A stretch of DNA of 5,796 nt from Pseudomonadota bacterium (GCA_023452965.1 JAEXUU010000182.1:1-5796), one strand, 5' to 3'. Positions 1 through 5,759 are shown, counted from the stretch's first letter. The notes: generated from the sequence alone by a model not told the origin. Program-made: numbers and translations.

Positions 1-127
1 GCCCGAGGGCGATTTCTGGGAGGCCGAGCCGGAGCACCAGGATTATCTGGAGCGCTACCCGGCCGGCTATACCTGCCATTGGGTCCGGCCGGACTGGGTG
101 TTGCCGCGGCGCGAGGCCGCGGAGTAA
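1..127 (+). CDS. msrA: Peptide-methionine (S)-S-oxide reductase MsrA, C-terminal fragment
   Basis: This is the 3' end of a plus-strand gene that begins before the window. The first whole codon is at 2 and the TAA stop at 125-127, giving 41 visible residues. The fragment reads [12 protein letters not shown] then GYTCH, the C-terminal block typical of many proteobacterial MsrA proteins. MsrA reduces methionine-S-sulfoxide, free or in proteins, back to methionine in the cytoplasm, using a cysteine nucleophile that is recycled by thioredoxin. The nucleophile (GCFW motif) lies upstream and cannot be checked here. The Cys at fragment residue 25, in GYTCH, is in the right region for a resolving cysteine, but that role is inferred. 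The gene converges on the deacetylase-family gene and is followed by a good Rho-independent terminator at 252-279. The family call is fairly secure despite the short length. Confidence 0.85.
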   Translation, partial: PEGDFWEAEPEHQDYLERYPAGYTCHWVRPDWVLPRREAAE

Positions 128-150
128 CGAAATCGACCTTCTTCCCAGCA

Positions 151-170
151 ATCTCGGGCTCGCCCGAGAT
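151..170. repeat. Perfect 9-2-9 inverted repeat after msrA
   Basis: ATCTCGGGC (151-159) and GCCCGAGAT (162-170) are exact reverse complements around a TC spacer. As RNA the innermost pairs would open to give a stable stem with a small loop. It starts 23 bases after the msrA stop, in the convergent intergenic region. No U-run follows on either strand, so it is not a classical terminator. It could be a 3'-end RNA-stabilising hairpin or a protein-binding palindrome. Confidence 0.6.
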
Positions 171-185
171 CGGCACTTTGGGAGG

Positions 186-211
186 CGCATGTCGGAAACG
201 TCCGACATGCG
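186..211. repeat. Perfect 11-bp stem hairpin with AACG loop
   Basis: The arm CGCATGTCGGA (186-196) is the exact reverse complement of TCCGACATGCG (201-211), with the four-base loop AACG between them. The 26-base element is the most perfect secondary structure in the window. It lies 15 bases after the 151-170 palindrome. There is no U-run after it. The near-perfect symmetry with a short loop resembles small intergenic palindromic elements of the REP type, but only one copy is visible here, so membership of a repeat family is inferred. Confidence 0.6.
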
Positions 212-251
212 GCGGGAGTAGTTGGCAGTGCCTAGCGCTGACGGATGAGGG

Positions 252-279
252 AAGGGTCGCACAAGCGGCCCTTTTCTCG
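252..279 (+). terminator. Rho-independent terminator for msrA
   Basis: AAGGGTCGC (252-260) pairs with GCGGCCCTT (265-273), with one T-G wobble, around the loop ACAA (261-264). The stem runs directly into a T-rich tail (TTTTCTCG, 272-279). The order of stem, short loop and U-run fits termination of plus-strand transcripts, meaning msrA, whose stop lies 124 bases upstream. The minus-strand copy lacks a U-run, so it would not serve the facing gene equally well. Confidence 0.7.
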
Positions 280-293
280 TTTCACCCGGTCAA

Positions 294-349
294 AGCGCCC
301 TCATCCCCCAGCCGGGACCTTCTTCGCCCATAGGGGGAGAAGGAGCGCT
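294..349. repeat. Degenerate rhizobial-type intergenic hairpin repeat
   Basis: The core CCTTCT (318-323) pairs with AGAAGG (338-343). The inner bases continue as a G-rich/C-rich stem with one mismatch around a CATA loop (329-332). It is preceded by CCCTCATCCCCC (298-309), and short outer arms AGCGC (294-298) and GCGCT (345-349) close the unit. The wording 'CCCTCATCC ... CCTTCTCCCC ... GGGGAGAAGG' is, from memory, a very common intergenic repeat in rhizobia and relatives, and this copy looks decayed. Its right arm overlaps the stop codon of the deacetylase-family gene (348-350). On the minus strand the hairpin follows that stop directly but lacks a U-run, so it could stabilise or weakly terminate that mRNA. 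Copy number could not be checked. Confidence 0.5.
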
Positions 350-1391
350 ATTTGAACCCGCCCAGGAACGCATCGAGGCACTCGCCGATCGCCTCTATCG
401 CGTAGCCGCCTTCCTGCACCACGAGGGTCGGCAGACCCATCGCCTTGACCTGGCGGCCAATGGTGCCGAAATCGGCGGATTCGAGCTTCAGCACGCCGAT
501 CGGGTCATCCTTATGGGCGTCGTAGCCGAGCGCGAGGACGAGCGCCTCGGCACCGAACTCGCGAATCGCGCGTCCGGCCCGGTCGATCGCCGCCTCCATT
601 TCCGGCCCGGCGGCGCCATGGACGAGCGGGAGGTTGAGGTTGAAGCCTTCGCCCGGCCCATTGCCGCGCTCGTCGTCGTAGCCGGTGAAGAACGGGTAAT
701 AGTTCGACGGATCGGCATGGATCGAGACCGTCAGCACGTCGTCGCGCCGATAGAAGATCTGCTGGGTGCCGTCGCCGTGATGCGCGTCGACGTCGAGGAT
801 CGCGACCTTGCCGTAGCGGCTGCGCAGACGCTGCGCGGCGATCGCGCTGTTGTTGACATAGCAGAAGCCGCTGGAGCGGTCGGCCCGGGCATGGTGGCCG
901 GAAGGGCGGCAGAGCGCATAGACGGCACGCTCTCCGGCGAGCACCGCGTCGGCGCCGGAGACCGCCGTTTCGGTCGAGCGCAGCGTCGAGACCCAGCAAT
1001 GCTCACCGATCGGCACCGAGAGATCGCCGAGATACCAGCCGAGCTGGCCGAGGAAGCCGGTCGGGCGACAGGGCGGGCGCTTGTCCTCGTCCGGCCTGCC
1101 GCTCCAATAAGGGAAGGTCGCAGGCCAGACCTCCGGGCCGCGCTCGGCCGGCAGCTCCTGCCAGCGGGCCCAGGCCGTCTGCAGGAACTGGATGAAGCCC
1201 TCGTCATGCACCGCCAGGATCGGCGCCGTGCCGTGTTGCTGCGGCGTCTCCGGGCCGATGCCGCGGCGCGCGAGCGCGGCCAGCAGCTTTTCGGTCCGCT
1301 CCGGCAGGTCCTTCGGCGGGACGACACGGCCGAAGCGCATGTACTGCTGGGGATCGTGGAGCGATTGTTCGGGATGGTAGAAGGCGCGCAT
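348..1391 (-). CDS. Acetylpolyamine amidohydrolase-like, histone deacetylase-family enzyme
   Basis: This 347-residue protein is a zinc-dependent deacetylase of the arginase/deacetylase fold. It matches, from memory, the Mycoplana ramosa acetylpolyamine amidohydrolase (about 341 residues) along its length, including the VPP near the N-terminus and the ILDVD.HHG.GTQ.IFY block. Active-site residues are all present: the His pair H166/H167 in GHHA, zinc ligands D202 and H204 in DVDAHHGDGTQ, the third ligand D291 in LGYDAHKDDP, and the transition-state Tyr Y330 in EGGY. The likely reaction is release of acetate from acetylated polyamines or similar small amines in the cytoplasm; no signal peptide is seen. 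The usual RPPGHHA is RPSGHHA here (S164). The start at 1391 aligns with the family N-terminus (MRAFYHPE), although no strong ribosome-binding site precedes it. A terminator lies between it and the upstream c-di-GMP gene, suggesting its own promoter. The exact substrate is unknown; acetoin-utilisation (AcuC-like) or protein deacetylase roles are alternatives. Confidence 0.88.
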   Translation of the reverse strand: MRAFYHPEQSLHDPQQYMRFGRVVPPKDLPERTEKLLAALARRGIGPETPQQHGTAPILAVHDEGFIQFLQTAWARWQELPAERGPEVWPATFPYWSGRPDEDKRPPCRPTGFLGQLGWYLGDLSVPIGEHCWVSTLRSTETAVSGADAVLAGERAVYALCRPSGHHARADRSSGFCYVNNSAIAAQRLRSRYGKVAILDVDAHHGDGTQQIFYRRDDVLTVSIHADPSNYYPFFTGYDDERGNGPGEGFNLNLPLVHGAAGPEMEAAIDRAGRAIREFGAEALVLALGYDAHKDDPIGVLKLESADFGTIGRQVKAMGLPTLVVQEGGYAIEAIGECLDAFLGGFK

Positions 1392-1438
1392 GCGGATTCG
1401 ACTCGCTTCGATGCTCGGACGGGCGCCATTCGGCCATG

Positions 1439-1465
1439 AAAAACCTGCCGCCGCCAGCGCGCAGG
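1439..1465 (-). terminator. Rho-independent terminator after the GGDEF-EAL gene
   Basis: Read on the minus strand, CCTGC, a one-base bulge and CGC pair with GCG and GCAGG around a five-base loop (1444-1465). Five T residues follow at once (1443-1439). The stem begins one base after the TGA stop of the GGDEF-EAL gene at 1467. An eight-pair GC-rich stem with U5 is a convincing intrinsic terminator. It would separate that gene from the deacetylase-family gene, whose start is 47 bases further on. Confidence 0.7.
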
Positions 1466-1466
1466 A

Positions 1467-3788
1467 TCAGGCCGCGGCGCTGTCGTCACGCATGGCGGAG
1501 GCGCTGGGAAACAGGTTCGGCTGCTGCAGCAGCAAGGGGACACGCGCGGCCGCGACCGGCCGCGCATAGCGATAACCCTGGGCGAGCCCGCAGCCATGCT
1601 GGCGCAGGAAGGCCTCCTGTCCCGGCGTCTCGACGCCTTCTGCAACGATGCCGAGGCCGAGATCGGCGGCGAGACCGATCATTGCCCGGACGATCGCCGC
1701 ATCCTCGCCCTCATCCTCGACCTGGCTGACGAAGCCGCGATCGAGCTTGATCGTATCGACGGGAAAGCGCTTGAGGTGGGTGAGCGAGGCATAGCCGGTG
1801 CCGAAATCGTCGAGCGAGACATGCAGTCCCGCTGCCCGCAGCGCCTGCAAGGTCCGCTCGGCCTCGCCGGCACTGCGTGTCAGGAGCACGCTTTCGGTGA
1901 CCTCGATACCGAAGCAGCGGGCGGGAACCCCGGCCGCCGCGAGCTTGCCGAGCAGGCGCTCGGGCAGCTCCGGATCGCGGAAGATGCCCGCCGACAGGTT
2001 GACCGAGACGACGCCCGGCTCGAGGCCGGCATCGAGCCATTGGCGCAGATCGCGCAGGACGGCGCGGACGATCGCGTCGCCGATTCCGGCGGCGATCTCG
2101 ACATCCTGGAAGCCCTCCTGGAAGGCGGCGGCCGGGATGATGCCGCGCTCCGGGTGGCGCCAGCGAGCCAACGCCTCGAAACCCGCGACCTTGCCGTCCG
2201 CGAGCGAGACCTGCGGCTGGTAGAACGGCAGAATCCGATCCTCCCGCAGGGCCTCCGCCAGGTCACGACAGATCGCGACGCGCCGGATCATCGCAGCCCG
2301 CATCGAGGGCTCGTAGACCACCGCGATGTTGCGCCCCCTGGCCTTGGCCCGATAGAGGGCGAGGTCGGCATCCTTCATCAGCTCGCCGCCGTCGAGATCG
2401 TGCTCCGGCGCCAGGGCGATGCCGAGACTGGCACGCGCGCTGATCATCTGGCCGGCGTGCTCGAAGGGTTCGCGCAACGCATCGAGCAGGATTGCGGCCT
2501 TGAGACGGGCCCCGGCGATGTCGAGCACCTCCTGCGAAAGCACGACGAACTCGTCGCCGCCGAGACGGGCGACCATGTCCGCGGGACCGATGGCCCCGGC
2601 GAGCCGTGCCGCCGCCTGGAAGAGCAGTTCGTCGCCGGCATCATGGCCGAGCGTGTCGTTGACCGATTTGAAGTCGTCGAGGTCGATCAGGAACAGGCCG
2701 ACGGTGCCGCCGGCCTCGGCCATGACGTCGAGTGCCTGCTGCAGGCGCTCCTGGAACAGCAGGCGGTTCGGCAAGCCGGTCAGCGCATCATGGGTCGCCT
2801 GCCGCCGGGTGCGAGCCTCCGCCGCTTTGCGATCGGTGATGTCGACGATGCCGGCGACCACGGCGAGGCCGCCGTCGATCGGCACGCCGGTCGCGGTGAT
2901 CAGGACGTCGCGCCGGACGCCGTCGCCGTCTCGCATCTGCGCCTCGTAGCCGGCGATCTGATCCTGACGCTCGAGCTTGAGCAGGATCTCGCGCCGGTCG
3001 CGCTCCGCGAACAGGATGTCCGAGACGCGCGCAGTGGCGAGCTGCTCGCGGCCGAAATAGCGCTTGGCCGCATCATTGCTGCGCAGGAAGCGGCCATCTT
3101 CGCGAGAGGCGACCACGAGCGGGATCGGCACCGCCATGAACAGGCGCTCGATCATCGCCTGGCTGACGCCGAGCGCATCCTTGGCCTGCCGCTCGGCCTG
3201 GGTCGCCGTCCATTCCAGCCGGCGCAGGCGGTTGCCATGGATGACCACCAATCCGAGCGCGAAGTTCAGCATGACCAGGACGAGGACCAGCCCCGGCAGG
3301 GTCGTCGGGAACGGACCGCGGCCGAGATAGCCGGCAAGCATCAGGACACTGCAGCCGATCCCCAGCGCCATCGTCCAGCGGAAAGCGGTCGGCGCAACCA
3401 GATAGAAGATCGAGGGCAGCATCAGCACGACGAAGAGCGCGAGATCGCTGCGCGAGGAGACGAGCAGCGCCACCGCCAACGCGGTCGCCATCTCCCAGCC
3501 GATCAGGATCGCCTGCGCCTCGTCGAAGCGCGTCGCCTTGCGCACCAGCGCGTAGCAGAGCAGCGAGGCGGCGACCACGACGAGCCGGGCCGGAACCGCG
3601 ACGAAAAAATGCGCGGTGCCGTAGAAGCGCCAGTCGCTGGCCAGGAACAGTGTGTTGAGGACAGCCGAAACCAGGAAGATCAGGCGGCACTGTCGCAGCG
3701 TTTCAGCAAGGCGTGCCTGGCGAAACGTCGCCTCGCGGTCGGAATCGAGAAACTCGCCACCGAATCGAAACAGGTTGTCGCGCGCCAT
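1467..3788 (-). CDS. Membrane-anchored PAS-GGDEF-EAL protein, c-di-GMP cyclase/phosphodiesterase
   Basis: This 773-residue protein should control c-di-GMP, the second messenger for motility and biofilm. Domains in order: a hydrophobic sensor region with about six membrane segments (roughly 36-50, 61-82, 92-111, 116-133, 139-153, 164-184), a linker helix, a PAS-like domain (about 212-320, ending in the usual DITDRK), a GGDEF domain (about 330-490) and an EAL domain (about 505-755). The cyclase half keeps DALTGLPNR (334-342), metal and guanine residues D369, N377 and D386, and an exact GGDEF (410-414). The inhibitory I-site RxxD is GxxD (G401, D404), so product inhibition is probably lost. The phosphodiesterase half keeps EAL (538-540), N597, E629, the DDFGTGY motif (660-666), K681, E717 and Q737, so it looks active. 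The protein may therefore be bifunctional, with direction set by the membrane and PAS inputs, whose signal is unknown. The ATG at 3788 gives a sensible amphipathic N-terminus but has only a weak ribosome-binding site. Confidence 0.92.
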   Translation of the reverse strand: MARDNLFRFGGEFLDSDREATFRQARLAETLRQCRLIFLVSAVLNTLFLASDWRFYGTAHFFVAVPARLVVVAASLLCYALVRKATRFDEAQAILIGWEMATALAVALLVSSRSDLALFVVLMLPSIFYLVAPTAFRWTMALGIGCSVLMLAGYLGRGPFPTTLPGLVLVLVMLNFALGLVVIHGNRLRRLEWTATQAERQAKDALGVSQAMIERLFMAVPIPLVVASREDGRFLRSNDAAKRYFGREQLATARVSDILFAERDRREILLKLERQDQIAGYEAQMRDGDGVRRDVLITATGVPIDGGLAVVAGIVDITDRKAAEARTRRQATHDALTGLPNRLLFQERLQQALDVMAEAGGTVGLFLIDLDDFKSVNDTLGHDAGDELLFQAAARLAGAIGPADMVARLGGDEFVVLSQEVLDIAGARLKAAILLDALREPFEHAGQMISARASLGIALAPEHDLDGGELMKDADLALYRAKARGRNIAVVYEPSMRAAMIRRVAICRDLAEALREDRILPFYQPQVSLADGKVAGFEALARWRHPERGIIPAAAFQEGFQDVEIAAGIGDAIVRAVLRDLRQWLDAGLEPGVVSVNLSAGIFRDPELPERLLGKLAAAGVPARCFGIEVTESVLLTRSAGEAERTLQALRAAGLHVSLDDFGTGYASLTHLKRFPVDTIKLDRGFVSQVEDEGEDAAIVRAMIGLAADLGLGIVAEGVETPGQEAFLRQHGCGLAQGYRYARPVAAARVPLLLQQPNLFPSASAMRDDSAAA

Positions 3789-3806
3789 GCGCCATCGTCG
3801 CCGGCG

Positions 3807-3848
3807 AACCTCAAAGCGAGGTTAAGGCTGACTGCTGCCTTCAATCAA
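3807..3848 (-). promoter_or_regulatory. Possible promoter and paired inverted repeats upstream of the GGDEF-EAL gene
   Basis: This lies in the 88-base gap after the TetR gene. On the minus strand TTGATT (3848-3843) and TAACCT (3824-3819) are spaced by 18 bases and could be -35 and -10 elements; the region is unusually AT-rich for the window. Two small inverted repeats sit here: AACCTC/GAGGTT (3807-3812 and 3818-3823), covering the proposed -10, and AAGGC/GCCTT (3824-3828 and 3837-3841), inside the spacer. They could be operator halves or weak RNA hairpins. No U-run follows either, so a terminator for the TetR gene is less likely. All of this is pattern reading. Confidence 0.3.
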
Positions 3849-3876
3849 AAACACCGAAAAACCGCCGAAATCGACG

Positions 3877-4497
3877 CTATTCCGGGACTCTGCCGCCATC
3901 GGGAGCGACGAGCGCCGCGAATTCGCGGGCCAGCGCCCTGATGTCGAAGCGCTCGGGCCGGTACCAGTCGATCGAGCCATTCATGGCACCGAGCAGGAAA
4001 AGGCGCAGCGCCTCCGGCGAACGCCCCGGCGCGATCGCCCCCGCCTGCTGCAGCTCGGCGACGAGGCCACGCCAGACATCCTCGTAGAGCCGGCGCGACA
4101 GACGCACGCCCTCCGGCGTCGGGCCGCTGCCAAAGGTGAAGACCTTGATCGCCGCGCTGGTATAGTCGCCATGGCCATGCAGGGCGGAAAGATGGGCGGC
4201 GATCGCCGCCTCCAGCCGCTGGCGCGGCCCGGCCTGCGCCGCCGCCTCCAGCGCCGCAGCCACCGCCTCGTGGACGAAGCGGACGCCATCGTTGACCACG
4301 GCCTCGACGATCTCCTCCTTCGAGGCGAAGTGATGATAGAGGCTCGCCTTACGGATGCCGACCGCCTCGGCGAGCTCGCGCAGGCTCGTCTGGTGATAGC
4401 CATTGCTGCGCAACAGGCGCGCGGCATGGTCGAGGATCAGGCGACGGGCGCCGCCCTCCAGCTCCGCCCGCTCGGCGCGCCCCGACACCACCGTCAC
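3877..4497 (-). CDS. TetR/AcrR-family transcriptional repressor
   Basis: This 206-residue protein has the standard TetR length and layout. The N-terminal DNA-binding domain (about 13-62) ends in the hallmark helix-turn-helix SLRELAEAVGIRKASLYHHF (38-57) followed by ASKEEI. The rest is a helical ligand-binding and dimerisation domain including the stretch GAMNGSIDWYRPE (170-182), which resembles the tail of TetR regulators controlling acyl-CoA genes; that likeness is an impression. The reading frame is open far upstream, but only as an antisense-like shadow of the dehydrogenase. The chosen start is the GTG at 4497-4495, which overlaps the TGA of the preceding gene as GTGA, a translational-coupling arrangement. 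An AGAGG sequence lies about 13 bases upstream; GTG at 4491 or 4488 are alternatives. It probably represses its own operon through the palindrome at 5723-5738, with an acyl-CoA or related thioester as inducer. That regulation is inferred. Confidence 0.88.
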   Translation of the reverse strand: MTVVSGRAERAELEGGARRLILDHAARLLRSNGYHQTSLRELAEAVGIRKASLYHHFASKEEIVEAVVNDGVRFVHEAVAAALEAAAQAGPRQRLEAAIAAHLSALHGHGDYTSAAIKVFTFGSGPTPEGVRLSRRLYEDVWRGLVAELQQAGAIAPGRSPEALRLFLLGAMNGSIDWYRPERFDIRALAREFAALVAPDGGRVPE

Positions 4498-5678
4498 AGC
4501 CGCTTCGCCACCTCTTCGAGCATCACCTCGGTCGCACCGCCGCCGATCGCCTGGACGCGGGCATCGCGGGCCATGCGCTCGATGGCGCTCTCGCGCATGA
4601 AGCCCATGCCGCCATGGAACTGGACGCAGGCATACATGACTTCGTTGACCAGCTCGCCGCAGTAGGCCTTGACCATAGAGACCTCTCGGGTGGCGTCGAA
4701 GCCCTGCGCGTCGAGCCAGGCGGCATGGTAGACGAGCTGGCGCCCGGCCTCGACCTTGGCCGCCAGCATGGAGAGCTTCTGGCGGATCGCCTGCTTCTCC
4801 CAGAGCGGCGCGCCGAAAGCCTTGCGGGTGCGGACATGGTCGAGCGTCAATTCGATCGCGGCCTGCGCCTCCCCCATCGCCATGGCGCCGATCACCGTGC
4901 GCTCGTTCTGGAAGTTGCTCATGATCGCGTAGAAGCCGCGCCCCTCGCCGCCGAGCAGATTTTCGGCCGGCACGCGGCAATCCTCGAAGATGAGCGCGGC
5001 GGTGTCGGAACAGCGCCAGCCATGCTTGTCGAGCGCGCGTCCGACGCGGAAGCCCGGCGTGCCCTTCTCGACCAGGAACATCGAGACCGATTGCGACGGC
5101 TTCGCCGAGGGATCCGTCTTGGCGGCGACGCAGTAGAGATCGCCATGGACGCCATTGGTGATGAACATCTTGGCGCCGTTCAGCACGTAATGGTCGCCGT
5201 CGCGCCGCGCGGTGGTGCGGATGCCCTTCACATCCGAGCCGGCATCGGGCTCGGTGACGGCGACCGCGCAGATCGCCTTGCCGGCGACCACATCCGGCAT
5301 CCAGCGGTCGCGCTGCGCCTTGCTGCCGGCATTGAAGAGATGGACCGAGGCCATGTCGGTGTGGACGAGCGCGGTGATCGCGAAGCCGGAAAAGGTCGAG
5401 CGGCCCAGTTCCTCGGCAAGGACGACGGTCGCGAGCGTGTCCATCTCCGCGCCGCCATACTCGGCGGGATAGCGGATGCCGAAGAAACCGAGTTCGCCCA
5501 TGCGCTCGAGCACGGCGCGCGGCACCATGCCGGCCTCCTCCCAGGCCAGCCCATGCGGCTTGACCTCGGTCTCGACGAAGCGGCGGATCTGGGCGCGCAG
5601 CGCCTCGTGTTCCTCGCCGAAATAGGGCGAGCGCCGCTGCACCATGTCGCCTGCCCCGAAGCTCTCCGCCACCGTCAT
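4494..5678 (-). CDS. Acyl-CoA dehydrogenase, long-chain/isovaleryl-type active site
   Basis: This 394-residue FAD flavoprotein should catalyse alpha,beta-dehydrogenation of an acyl-CoA and pass electrons to electron-transfer flavoprotein in the cytoplasm. The start is the ATG at 5678-5676, because GGGGAGG (5685-5691) sits six bases upstream; the in-frame ATGs at 5714 and 5708 lack such a site. Visible landmarks are PAEYGG near 71-76, the FAD/substrate motif TEPDAGSD (142-149), NGAKMFITNG (167-176), RTRKAFG (283-289), HGGMGFMRE (355-363) and the C-terminal IGGGATEVM (378-386). The catalytic Glu of medium-chain enzymes (in YEGT) is replaced by Gly. Instead the sequence QNERTV carries E259 at the position used by long-chain and isovaleryl-CoA dehydrogenases, so the enzyme should be active. 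Length and domain order are normal. It is first in an operon with the TetR gene, to which it is joined by a four-base overlap. The substrate cannot be assigned; fatty or branched acyl-CoAs are likely. Confidence 0.92.
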   Translation of the reverse strand: MTVAESFGAGDMVQRRSPYFGEEHEALRAQIRRFVETEVKPHGLAWEEAGMVPRAVLERMGELGFFGIRYPAEYGGAEMDTLATVVLAEELGRSTFSGFAITALVHTDMASVHLFNAGSKAQRDRWMPDVVAGKAICAVAVTEPDAGSDVKGIRTTARRDGDHYVLNGAKMFITNGVHGDLYCVAAKTDPSAKPSQSVSMFLVEKGTPGFRVGRALDKHGWRCSDTAALIFEDCRVPAENLLGGEGRGFYAIMSNFQNERTVIGAMAMGEAQAAIELTLDHVRTRKAFGAPLWEKQAIRQKLSMLAAKVEAGRQLVYHAAWLDAQGFDATREVSMVKAYCGELVNEVMYACVQFHGGMGFMRESAIERMARDARVQAIGGGATEVMLEEVAKRL

Positions 5679-5684
5679 CGCGAT

Positions 5685-5691
5685 CCTCCCC
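5685..5691 (-). promoter_or_regulatory. Strong Shine-Dalgarno site fixing the acyl-CoA dehydrogenase start
   Basis: On the minus strand GGGGAGG is followed by six bases and then ATG at 5678. This near-ideal site decides the start over the upstream ATGs at 5714 and 5708, which would add 12 or 10 residues with no family similarity that I recognise. Confidence 0.75.
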
Positions 5692-5722
5692 GGCGCCTTG
5701 AGGCGCATGCCCAACTCATCTA

Positions 5723-5738
5723 CCTACCGGACGGTAGG
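5723..5738. promoter_or_regulatory. Probable TetR-family operator (7-2-7 palindrome)
   Basis: CCTACCG (5723-5729) and CGGTAGG (5732-5738) are perfect reverse complements around a GA spacer. The site is 44 bases upstream of the acyl-CoA dehydrogenase start, in the leader of the operon that encodes the TetR protein. Size, symmetry and the ACCG/CGGT core are typical of TetR-family operators. It overlaps the proposed -10 element, so a bound dimer would block RNA polymerase. The assignment rests on position and symmetry. Confidence 0.65.
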
Positions 5739-5759
5739 CTCATCGGAAGGCCGACACAA
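5731..5759 (-). promoter_or_regulatory. Possible promoter of the acyl-CoA dehydrogenase-tetR operon
   Basis: On the minus strand TTGTGT (5759-5754) and TACCGT (5736-5731) are separated by 17 bases, an acceptable sigma-70-type pair with a weak -10. The -10 lies inside the palindrome at 5723-5738. Transcription would begin near 5724, giving a leader of roughly 45 bases. Other pairings in this region are possible. Confidence 0.35.

Noticed and set aside
79..333. An 84-codon plus-strand frame running through the intergenic region
   Set aside because: It overlaps the msrA end in another frame and reads through all the hairpins and the terminator; no ribosome-binding site and no recognisable protein.
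513..1439. A 308-codon plus-strand frame opposite the deacetylase gene
   Set aside because: Same antisense effect; composition is biased to Arg, Ala and Val with no domain, and the opposite strand encodes a full enzyme with all catalytic residues.
1596..3941. A 781-codon open frame on the plus strand opposite the GGDEF-EAL gene
   Set aside because: High GC at third codon positions leaves antisense frames free of stops. The translation is a low-complexity run rich in Arg, Asp, Glu and Gly with no recognisable domain, while the minus-strand protein has complete family motifs.
4498..4980. N-terminal extension of the TetR gene within the dehydrogenase
   Set aside because: The sequence is an Arg/Gly-rich out-of-frame reading of the dehydrogenase; TetR homology begins after the GTG at 4497, which gives the standard family length.
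348..5678. A single functional cluster linking deacetylase, c-di-GMP, TetR and dehydrogenase genes
   Set aside because: A terminator and an 88-base gap break the run into at least two or three transcription units, and no shared pathway is evident; same-strand order alone does not support a novel system.
5679..5714. Longer dehydrogenase start at 5714 or 5708
   Set aside because: No Shine-Dalgarno site precedes these ATGs, whereas GGGGAGG is correctly placed for the ATG at 5678.
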